Shown here in pieces: positions 56,268 through 64,000 of a DNA stretch of 64,000 bases. Both the position numbers and the translations under genes were made by a program. The stretch lies in assembly GCF_017591425.1 (NCBI RefSeq), contig NW_024465369.1:23807501-23871500 (forward strand). The letters run 5' to 3'. The notes under the pieces are model-generated. The model was not told where the DNA came from and ran no database searches. It saw nothing but the letters and a program-made list of their open reading frames with translations. Position 1 is the stretch's first letter. Each line of letters starts with the position of its first letter. The DNA comes from Ochotona curzoniae (lineage: Eukaryota > Chordata > Mammalia > Lagomorpha > Ochotonidae).

Positions 56268-56470
56268 ACAGACTGGGTGAAATTTTGGCTCTACTGACTT
56301 ATTGTTATAGGGCCTGTGGTCAACTACTCTGTATAGCCTCAGCTTTCTCAACTAGAAAACGCTTTGATGGTGGTGGTAAAAGGATCCCAATGGATTTAGT
56401 GAGTGCCATACAGGAAAGTACATCAAAAAAATGTTTAATTCAATGCCCTGGCACTGTAAGAAATGTTGAA
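56268..56470 (-). repeat. MIR SINE, antisense
   Basis: 'ttttggctctactgacttat', 'gtatagcctcagctttctca', 'agtgagtgccatacaggaaa' and 'ttcaatgccctggcac' match the complement of MIR ('ctctgccacttact...cctcagtttcctcatc...agcacagtgcctggcac'). Confidence 0.85.
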
Positions 56471-56914
56471 AAAGCTTATATTATGAATAACAATTTTTAC
56501 AATTCTGACTTCTTTTTAAATATTCACTAATTTACCAAATCAATCTTCTTAACAATCTATTTTCCATTCACATTTCTTTTCCACTAGTTTTTGAATGACT
56601 GTCCACAGGACCTTAGAACTAGAATGCCAGAGGCTCTTTCTTGAGTAGAATCCCTTCCTAAGCTGCTTCACAGTTCAGAAAGTGTTCCCACTAATGCATC
56701 ACATTCAAACACCTCCATTTCTGCTAATTATTGTGTAAACTTCTACTCCAGTCAGGCTAGTAAGATTGCCATTTCTATGCCTAAGAATGCCTAAGAAATA
56801 TATTTAGATGGCAGCATCTGCCTTTGGTAAGGGCAATGCGGAGTAGGTGATTCATGAATTCCATGCATTTGTCTATACTGATAATTCTTACAAATATACC
56901 TTTAATAGTATTAT
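56471..56914. other. Unassigned stretch
   Basis: About 440 bases; nothing recognised. Confidence 0.5.
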
Positions 56915-57030
56915 TATTATTACTATTTTTTTTATTAAATTTTATGGTACAATTGCATAGGGTACTGGGATTTCCCTACCCCCTCCCCAAATTCCCAACC
57001 CCTGACTGATTTTGCCTATATTATTACTAT
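56915..57030 (-). mobile_element. Extremely 5'-truncated LINE-1 with 12-bp target duplication
   Basis: 'tattattactat' occurs at 56915-56926 and 57019-57030. The 92 bases between them read on the plus strand 'tggtacaattgcatagggta' and 'tttccctaccccctcccca', the complement of the lagomorph LINE-1 3' end. This is the same kind of event as at 3527-3633. Confidence 0.85.
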
Positions 57031-57061
57031 AGTATAGTTCTTCATGAGTAGTCATATGTCC

Positions 57062-57345
57062 GTCAGTGTTTGTTTATTTGAAAGGCAGAGATTTTCCCTC
57101 TGATGGTTCACTCTTCAAATGCCTGCCAAAGCCAGTGTTGGACTTGGATGAGGCAAGGAACAGGAACCAGGAGCTCCATCCAGGTTTTCATGTGGATGGA
57201 AGGGACTGAAGTACTTGAGCCATCATCTTTTGCTTTCCAAGTGCATTAGCATGATTGTAAGCAGAGGAGTCTGTCTAGAATCAGGCACTCTAATGTGGAA
57301 TGTGGGCACCTCAAGTGGTGGCTCAATGCACTGTGCCACAAAGTG
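57062..57345 (-). mobile_element. Older CSINE
   Basis: 'tgtttatttgaaaggcagag', 'ctgatggttcactcttcaaa', 'aaccaggagctccatccagg', 'aagtacttgagccatcatct' and 'gtggtggctcaatgcactg'-type text give an older C-repeat on the minus strand, near full length. Confidence 0.92.
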
Positions 57346-58019
57346 GACCTGAAGAGGAAAATTCTTTTGAAAGTCTTGGAAACAGGATACAAAGTTCTAT
57401 ATGGCATAAGAATTGTAAAGCTATATGTTCCCAGTCCCTGTGATCAGATCTGTAGATTCACTAATGAAAAATGTTGCATAATGATTAAACACATACACTG
57501 GGCCAAGCATTATGAATGTAATAATACAGCTGTTTAGTGTCCTCTAGTTGCCATCTAAATGCTCTCTTCAGTTTCAAAACAATTAATCTTATGCACACTT
57601 GGGCCTTTATGTCCTCATAGAAAAGAAGATTGGGTTCCAGGTTATAATGCATAAGGTGCATTACCCAACTCACTGAACCAGCATCATTTGAGCAGTGATT
57701 GTTAAACAGCATGTGCTTATTGTTCTGTGGCTAACCTCAAAGAATAATAGAGTGTTACTTTACTCTTCACGTTTTTGACTTGCCAATACTTTCAGTGCTG
57801 CTTATGTTTTTCCAAAATTAATTTTTATTAAAGAAATACATTTATAGCATTCAAAATATCAAAACCTAACAAAAGACATAATAAAACTGTCAATTTCTGG
57901 TTTCATGCCTCCCTGGGCTTCATTACATTGAGGCAATCACATTCAGATCTTGCAGGTGCTTACTGACCTATTTAACTCAATATTTTAAAATAACATGTAT
58001 CAGCTTTCACAATAATTAT
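57346..58019. other. Unassigned stretch
   Basis: About 670 bases, AT-rich towards the right; nothing firmly recognised. Confidence 0.45.
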
Positions 58020-58315
58020 TAATGCATTTAATTTATTTCCGAGAGAGATAGAAGAGATATAGTGAGAGCAACTTCCCGTATTGTGGCTCATGTTCCAAAC
58101 ACCTGCAGCTAAGTTTGGGCCAGGCTGAATGCAGGAGCCTGGAACTCAACCCAGATCTCCCATATCTGGGGCAGATGCCAGTGGGAGGAGTTATTTGACA
58201 CTACCCAGCATGCATACAACCACGGAGCTGGAGGTGGAATTCAAACACAGGCATTTTGATGTGGAATAGGAGTGTCCCAATTGGTGTCTTAACTGATGTA
58301 CCAAATGTCTGCCAT
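58020..58315 (-). mobile_element. Older CSINE
   Basis: 'tatttccgagagagatagaa', 'gtttgggccaggctgaatgc', 'caggagcctggaactcaacc', 'tgcatacaaccacggagctg' and 'attggtgtcttaactgatgt' give a diverged older C-repeat on the minus strand. Confidence 0.85.
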
Positions 58316-58564
58316 AAGTTCTGGGATTTTCAATTCTTTCAAAAAAAAACTGAGCTCTCACATTACCACCAATCTCTACTGCTTTCCATTACCCTTAAGA
58401 TAACTGTATGCATTTTCTCATAAAGTAAATGTTCAGGATTTAAACTATTGTACTTATAGAAATATTAATCATTATTCACTAACAGGCTATAATTATAATT
58501 GTGACTAATTTTTCTTGTGCAAATTTCTATTAGGCTTATAGTTAATAATGGCCCATACTGTCAT
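58316..58564. other. Unassigned stretch
   Basis: About 250 AT-rich bases between an older CSINE and a probable LINE-1 piece; nothing recognised. Confidence 0.5.
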
Positions 58565-59440
58565 TTCTACCTCTATTTTTTGAAAAGACTATGAAGCTCT
58601 CTACCCAATGTGGTTAAACACATTCAACAGTCTTTATTTTCTGAACACTTCTACAACCAGCAGGAACTGTTTCCTGTGGTCCTTGATTTCACTCTGGACT
58701 GATGGTTCTCTAATTTTCCTGAAACATGTCATCATGGCATATCACTTGTTCTTGCTTTTACTTGGATCTTGTGTCTTTCCCTTTTTTGCTTTATTGTTTT
58801 TCTTTGTTTTAAGATATCCTTTATTAACTTCCTGGAAAGAAATCCATGGAATACATTTATTTTGAAATATATTCCTGTCCCAGTTTTAATTCTCAAACTT
58901 GAATAATAGCTTGGCTGAGTATAAGACTATAATCTAGAAATTATCAAAAATTTAAAAATCAGTGCTCCATTCTCCTTCAGCTTTCAATGTTTCTGCTGTT
59001 AATACCAATAATTTGTTGATATAACTCCACCATTGTCATCACTTCTTGTCCTTTCTTTAACTGTATGGCCTTTTCACCTTTTAAAATATATTTAATTCTG
59101 GGCTTTGGGAAGATTGGACATAATTGTGTGAAACAAATCTTTTATTTGTACATGGGAATCTTTATTAACATTTTAATTCTGAGACAATGAATTGCATAGA
59201 TTTCATTTTTGAGTAATCACAACGAAGTGCCTTGGGATGATCTTGTACCAATTATGTAGGGACCATTAATCTTACATACTTTTCTTTCATGCAGTGTATT
59301 TGAAACTGTCATTTTCTCAGCATATCGTACCCACTTTTGAAAATTCACTTTTAGTATCAAGCTAATTGTGCCCTTTCTATCATTTTAAGACAACATCTAT
59401 CTTTACTGATAATTTTAGTACCTTTACTAAAATACAATTT
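58565..59440 (-). mobile_element. Probable old LINE-1 segment, antisense
   Basis: 'atagcttggctgagtataag', 'gtgctccattctccttcagc' and 'tttcaatgtttctgctgtta' recall L1M4/L1ME text ('gcttggctgggtatagg...ccattgtcttctagctttcagtgttgctg'). Further right, 'attgcatagatttcattttt' may be a continuation. The assignment is tentative because divergence is high. Confidence 0.5.
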
Positions 59441-59705
59441 TAAGATAAAACATACCTATTCAACTTTATATTTAAATTTAAATGCTTATTTACACAGTAT
59501 ATAACTATCATAATTTGTTTTATCATTCATAAACAAAAGTATGTGTCCATAAGCAGAAATTTTACATTTATATACGCCTCTGTATAAATTCACTAATCTG
59601 TTTTCTTTCTGTGTACATCTGTCAACTCTGGACATTCCAGATAAATGGAATTATATGATGAATGAGTGTTTTTGAGTCTGATTTCTTTCACTTAATGTGA
59701 TATTT
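59441..59705 (-). mobile_element. Old LINE-1 (L1M) 3' region, antisense, left part
   Basis: 'ctgtcaactctggacattcc', 'agataaatggaattatatga' and 'tgatttctttcacttaatgt' are the complement of L1M 3' text ('ctattctggacatttcatataaatggaatcata...cttctttcacttagcataatg'). It is interrupted at 59706. Confidence 0.88.
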
Positions 59706-60094
59706 TTTTTAAAAAATTTTTAAAAGAATTTTATTATTATTTTTTGGACAATCTTTACATAGTTAATTGGGGCAAAAAGGTTCAAGGGCTACAGGAAAGT
59801 GGGTAAGACTATTATTTCCATATTGTTTCCTTCATGTTTAAAGGGGGGTATTAAGGGAGAAGGTCCACCCAATTTCCCACCCTCCCCAGGTCCCAGTTGT
59901 AGGGTATGCTCTGAGGTTCTTTCTCAAGTGGATTTGATAGTTCACCAGTTAGGAATCGCTGCCAATCTTGCCACTCCAAGCACTATGAGGTCTCTGAAGA
60001 ATCCACTGATTGATACAGTCCATCATAGAGTCTCTGTTTGCCCTGTATTCTGCTGCCAAGATGTAGCTGAGATGGTTGATAGAATGTAATATTT
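59694..60094 (-). mobile_element. 377-bp retrotransposon insertion with 12-bp target duplication
   Basis: 'aatgtgatattt' (59694-59705) and 'aatgtaatattt' (60083-60094) flank an element whose minus-strand sequence ends in an A-rich tail with 'aaataataataaaattc'. Inside are 'ccaatttcccaccctcccca' and 'cactgattgatacagtccat'. An A-tail, a target duplication and no 5' structure fit a 5'-truncated LINE-1 of another subfamily or an RNA moved in trans. I cannot name the family. The 96-codon frame at 59799-60089 lies entirely inside it and matches no known protein. Confidence 0.75.
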
Positions 60095-60170
60095 CTAAAG
60101 CTCAACCATGTTTTGATATTTTTAAGTACTTAATTCCTTTTTGTTGCCAAATTCTATTAATTTTTAAGTT
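60095..60170 (-). mobile_element. Old LINE-1 (L1M) 3' region, antisense, right part
   Basis: 'ctaaagctcaaccatgtttt' and 'aattcctttttgttgccaaa' continue the complement of L1M ('caaggttcatccatgttg...ttcattcctttttattgccaaa') exactly where the left part stopped. The 377-bp element therefore split a pre-existing LINE-1. Confidence 0.8.
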
Positions 60171-60440
60171 CTATAAAGACAGGTGTCTATTTTCATTTTC
60201 ATATGCCTTTATAAATTTCATTAGCAGCCATTAGCATCTAACACATTTGTTTGCTAAATGAATACAACGCTAATTCTAAATTCATGTTCATATCTGCCCT
60301 AGTTGTTTCAAATCTGTCCTACTTTTAAAGCATTTATCTAATCATAGCCAAAATACTTATAAATGCTCCTTGTTTTAATAAAGTTTGGGCAAATACAGAT
60401 ACATTCTACATAGAGATAATGTTTTTAAAAATTGCTTTGC

Positions 60441-60730
60441 ATCTTTCTTTTCATTTTATCTGAGAAGTGGAAAAACAGAGAGAGACAGAGACAGATTTAT
60501 CTATTGGTTTACTCTCCAAAGTCTGCATCTGATGGAACTCAGCCCTGTCAAAGCTGGGAGCCTGAAATTCGGTCAGGGTCTCCCATGTGTACAGCAGGGA
60601 TCCAAACATTTGAGCCATCACCTGCTGCTTCTTGAGGTGTATATTTGCAGGAAACTAGGATCAGAAGTGGAGCGGGAATTCAAACCAGTCATCTGAATGG
60701 CAGTTGGTATTCTAAATCAAAAGATTACCC
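60441..60730 (-). mobile_element. Older CSINE
   Basis: 'ctattggtttactctccaaa', 'ctgggagcctgaaattcggt', 'cagggatccaaacatttgag', 'ccatcacctgctgcttcttg' and 'gcgggaattcaaaccagtca' form an older C-repeat on the minus strand. Confidence 0.9.
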
Positions 60731-61394
60731 CTAGATTACTCTTAATTTTATTCATAGTAGACATATTAACCACAACTATATTCTTTATAACAATCATCTT
60801 CATTGGAGTTTTCTAGACTATAATCTAGATATTTAGTCAAGTTCAGGAATCACCAATCAATTTACAGCAAATTTGATATATTTTTCATTTTGTTCTAGAA
60901 TCCCTCTATTTTGTTGAAGGAAATGGCTTTGATCACTATCTTGTTATAATAATTTAGTTCCTGGGAAAATCTGCTCTGACTTAGCACCATTTTGACATTT
61001 TCCCTGAGGACATAAAATATTTCCTCTTTCATTCTTTTCCATTTCTTTAAAACCAAATGGAATCAGTTCAAGGAGGGGTCACAGACATTTCTTCCAGTGT
61101 GCTGTCATGAAGCAAGTCAAGTGTGTGTGGGCTTCTTTCCTTGTCCAGTCTGCATTTGGGAGGCAGGTAATTGTATTAAGACCTCCTAAATTATGCTTTC
61201 TGAAGTTTCCCAAAAACCTTGCACTCTCATAAGAAAACACACATATGCAGCAGTTTAGGAATGCCTCCAAATTCCATATCAAAGGGTGATTTAATAGTTC
61301 ATTTTCAAGAAGGAGGTGCAGAATGAATGAATTGTCCAAATATAGTCTTATGATTTTATAGCACTTAAAGTTTTGTTTTCGCTTTTTTCCAGGT
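60731..61394. other. Unassigned stretch
   Basis: About 660 bases. An 86-codon minus-strand open frame at 61079-61339 matches nothing known. Confidence 0.5.
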
Positions 61395-61815
61395 TGTTTT
61401 TCCAGGTTGAGTTGAGTTCTATGAATTAATCATTTGTTGGATAAGTTTCATGTAAATATTTTTTTCTCACAGTTGAATATTGTTTGCTTTGTTTTGTAGA
61501 AGATTCTCAGTTTGATATAATCCCGTTCGTCCAAATTGTGCTTTTGTTTACTAGGCTTTAGGGGATCCAATCCAAGAAGTCATCATTTACATCAGAAATG
61601 TCTTGACATATTTCTCTATATTTTATCTCAGTAACTTTATAATGCAAGACCTTAAGCTTAAATTTTGATCCATGATAAGTTTATTTTAGTCTATGCTGAC
61701 AGCTCACGATCTAATTTCATTCTTCTACAAATTTATACTCAGTTTTCTTAACGCTATTTATCAGATATTATCCTACCTCCAACGTATGGTCTGGGAATTT
61801 TCATCAAAAATCAAT
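61395..61815 (-). mobile_element. LINE-1 ORF2/3' region, antisense, left part
   Basis: 'gaagattctcagtttgatat', 'aatcccgttcgtccaaattg', 'ctttaggggatccaatccaa' and 'gatctaatttcattcttcta' match the complement of LINE-1 ('gaagctttttagtttgatgtaatcccatttgtc...ttcattcttttgcatgtgg'). It breaks off at 'tttcatcaaaaatcaatgg', where a CSINE begins. Confidence 0.92.
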
Positions 61816-62130
61816 GGGTGAGCCTGGTGTGAGAGCCTAGTGGCTAAATCCTCACCTTGCATCTGCTGGGATCCTATATGGGCACTGATTTATATCTTGG
61901 CTGCTCCACTTCCCTTCCAGCTTCCCACTTGTGGCCTGGGAAAGCAGTAGAGGATGGCCCAAGTCCCACACCTGTGTGGGAGACCTGGAAGAAATTCCTG
62001 GCTCCTGGCTTCGGACTGGTCAGCTCTGGTTGTTAAAACCACCTGGAGAACGAACCAGATGGAAGATCTTTCTGTTTCTCCTTCTGTCTATAAACCTGCT
62101 TTTCCAATAGAAATAAATATTTTTTTAAAA
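61816..62130 (+). mobile_element. CSINE nested in a LINE-1
   Basis: The head 'gggtgagcctggtgtgagag', 'gctgggatcctatatgggca', 'ctgctccacttcccttccag', 'gcagtagaggatggcccaag', 'gaaattcctggctcctggct' and the tail 'aatagaaataaata' make a nearly full-length copy. The flanks 'aaaatcaatgg' (61807-61817) and 'aaaatcagtagg' (62127-62138) look like a decayed target duplication within the LINE-1. Confidence 0.95.
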
Positions 62131-62440
62131 TCAGTAGGCTATATGTATGCTGATTAATTTCTGAGTCTATTCTATTGCACCGATAAATGAACTGGTATTT
62201 ATGACAGCATCTTGCTGTTTAACAATAATAGCTGTGCAGTCATATTAGGATGTCTCCATTTTGACACTTTTTTTGGCTCAAGATCACTCTCCTAACTCTA
62301 GGACCTTTGTGATTCAACTGAACCTTAGAAATTTTTCCAATTCTATAAAGAATGACTTTGGTATTTTGATGGGGATGCAAAAATATGCAGAAGGTGGTGA
62401 TAAGATGTGGATTAATCAAATATTAAGAATTAAATACATA
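62131..62440 (-). mobile_element. LINE-1 ORF2 region, antisense, right part
   Basis: 'ctgattaatttctgagtcta', 'ttctattgcaccgataaatg', 'ttatgacagcatcttgctgt' and 'gactttggtattttgatggg' continue the same LINE-1 on the other side of the CSINE. The complement normally reads 'tttctgggttctctattctgttccattggtc...ccagtaccatgctgtttt...attggtattttgatagg'. Confidence 0.9.
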
Positions 62441-64000
62441 TCTAAATGTATTTGTGAGCTTCACATTCTTATGCTTTCAAAAAAGAAGGATTTAATTTTT
62501 ATAAGCAAATTGGTGGGATTGAATTGTTCCTGTGCCACTTGAAATCTTTTGCCGCAATGTCAAAGGACACATTTTTCCTTCACGGCAAGAGATCAAAAAA
62601 GTAGCGTCTCTTAGTTTGAAGTTTATTTGAGCAGTTTTTTTCCTGAACACACATACACACAGTATTTTTTAAAATAAATCTTTCATTCTGAATCCAAAAG
62701 CTATGAAAAAGCTTTAAATGCCCCCTGTAGGGGAACTCAACCCCAACAATGCAAACATCTGACTACATTCTCATGCTTCTTATTCAAAAAGATGAGAAGG
62801 ACAGAGGGGAACGTTTGCCTATTTTTACTCATGGAACAAGGTCAGTAAGTATGTGAAGCTGGTTAAATCAAAGTGTCATCTCATAAAAATGCTTCCATGT
62901 AATATGTAAGGTCTTCTTTTTGCTATAATTCAGAGTGAGATGGGTTCCATAACTATTATTTTCCTATCTGGTTATTAGGGTCTGAAATTTTGATTGAGAT
63001 TTTTGAAATTTTTGAAATAAATATAGCTCCTGGAGCACTTACATTCTGACTTAACAAATCTGACTATGTTAGAAGAAAATCCACCTTTGCAAAAATGCAT
63101 TGTTCCAGGGACTGTTTTAATACCAGCCATATGAAATTTGAGAAATAATAATGCTCCACTCATCTACTTTTCGAAGGAGAAAAATACAGCTAATTTCTCT
63201 TTTAAAATGAAATGATTTTAAAGTAGCATCAGGTTCACAAATTAAAGAAACTAGCTTTATTAGGTATTCTTTCAAATCTTAAAGAAAAATCAGAAAAATA
63301 TCTTTAATAACTTGCAGAAAAATTGTATTTTTATTTGACACACAAATACACACACACATATGAATGCTCCTGGATAGAGTTTTTACTCACTTATTTCCTA
63401 TTGGATGGTTTACACTGTGCTGAATTAAGCACTGAACGAAGGCTAGGCTAGGGGCTCTTGCACTGAAACACTCGCTGTAGTGCATACAACACACTTAAAA
63501 ATATTAAACACCTTGTATCATGTTAAACATTTGAATGCAAGTTATATTGCACATGATTTTGAGTTTAAATCAGCTATGCATGGTGTAGTTTTTTCCTTAT
63601 TTTTTATTTTCTCTCACTTATCTTGCTGTTGTGTCCAAGGTCTAATCTCACTTTTTTGTGGAAAACTTTGCCTATAATGGAGAAAGAATAAGTGGAAAAA
63701 ATAGGAGAAGCCTATAAATTACTCAAACTATTATACAGCTATAAAATTATTAACCAGGCTATATTAAATTTTCCAATGTATTATTCAACTATTTGCTCAC
63801 TTTTCTTATGGGCAGAGAATAGATTAGATTTAACAGGTAGGGGCTGAACAGAGAAATCAACGTAATGTTTCAGGGATGAGAAATACTACTGTCTCTCTCC
63901 AAGATTTCACTTTAGGACCTTTCTACATGAATAATTAATGGTCTCAACTCAATATGTACATTAGTGATCAACAGATGATGATTATATCGATTTTTTGACA
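62441..64000. other. Unassigned stretch to window end
   Basis: About 1.56 kb of AT-rich sequence with short (CA)n runs near 62649 and 63344-63358. A loose inverted repeat ('tcttttgccg' near 62546 and 'cggcaagaga' near 62582) was noted. No gene or repeat recognised. Confidence 0.45.

Noticed and set aside
59799..60089. 96-codon open frame
   Set aside because: It lies within the 377-bp retrotransposon insertion, on the strand opposite to the element.
1..64000. CRISPR array, prokaryotic operon or phage system
   Set aside because: No regularly spaced identical repeats with unique spacers, no dense coding, and abundant mammalian interspersed repeats throughout.

Overview
The window looks like non-coding nuclear DNA from a lagomorph, most likely a pika (Ochotona). 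At least 21 copies of the tRNA-derived lagomorph SINE (CSINE, or C-repeat) lie across it. The best-preserved copies carry a head of the type 'ggcctagcagctaaagtcc' and an A-rich tail of AATAAAAATAAATAAATC type, which fits pika CSINEs better than rabbit ones. Several short LINE-1 3' ends share a tail that reads (sense) 'ggaattatatcataaaaaat'; I also take this as lagomorph-specific. The species is inferred from repeat type, not from an alignment.

I found no host protein-coding gene, no structural RNA gene, no CRISPR array and no bacterial feature. The only stretches that clearly encode known protein sequence are decayed LINE-1 open reading frames: an ORF1 with its C-terminal domain and an ORF2 start at 28982-30165, and an ORF2 C-terminus on the minus strand at 27150-27435. 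The region is either intergenic or inside a large intron.

Layout. 0-12 kb: an old LINE-1 split by a CSINE, MIR and L2 pieces, a 75-bp LINE-1 insertion with a perfect 16-bp target duplication, a LINE-1 3' end, an MER5-type DNA transposon and an MLT1-type LTR. 12-19 kb: a CSINE-free block with a palindromic MITE-like element in two copies, a strong G-quadruplex motif and a LINE-1 3' UTR. 19-31 kb: the densest part, with minus-strand LINE-1 mosaics, an L2 interrupted by two MaLR-type LTRs, a head-to-head LINE-1 pair whose plus-strand member keeps its 5' UTR, and a second LINE-1 with an internal inversion. 31-46 kb: CSINEs, MIRs, a third MITE-like copy and a Tigger-type DNA transposon with both ends. 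46-57 kb: a 10.7-kb CSINE-free block holding ancient repeats, an inverted MIR pair, two perfect hairpins and a pure (TATTC)15 array. 57-64 kb: older CSINEs and minus-strand LINE-1 broken by later insertions.

No new functional system is apparent. The informative content is a nested insertion history, plus a few structure-forming or unstable motifs: the (TATTC)n array, the G-quadruplex, the hairpins and a YY1-like site in the LINE-1 5' UTR. Stretches marked as unassigned hold nothing I could recognise by reading; many probably contain decayed repeats or conserved non-coding DNA that only an alignment would show.
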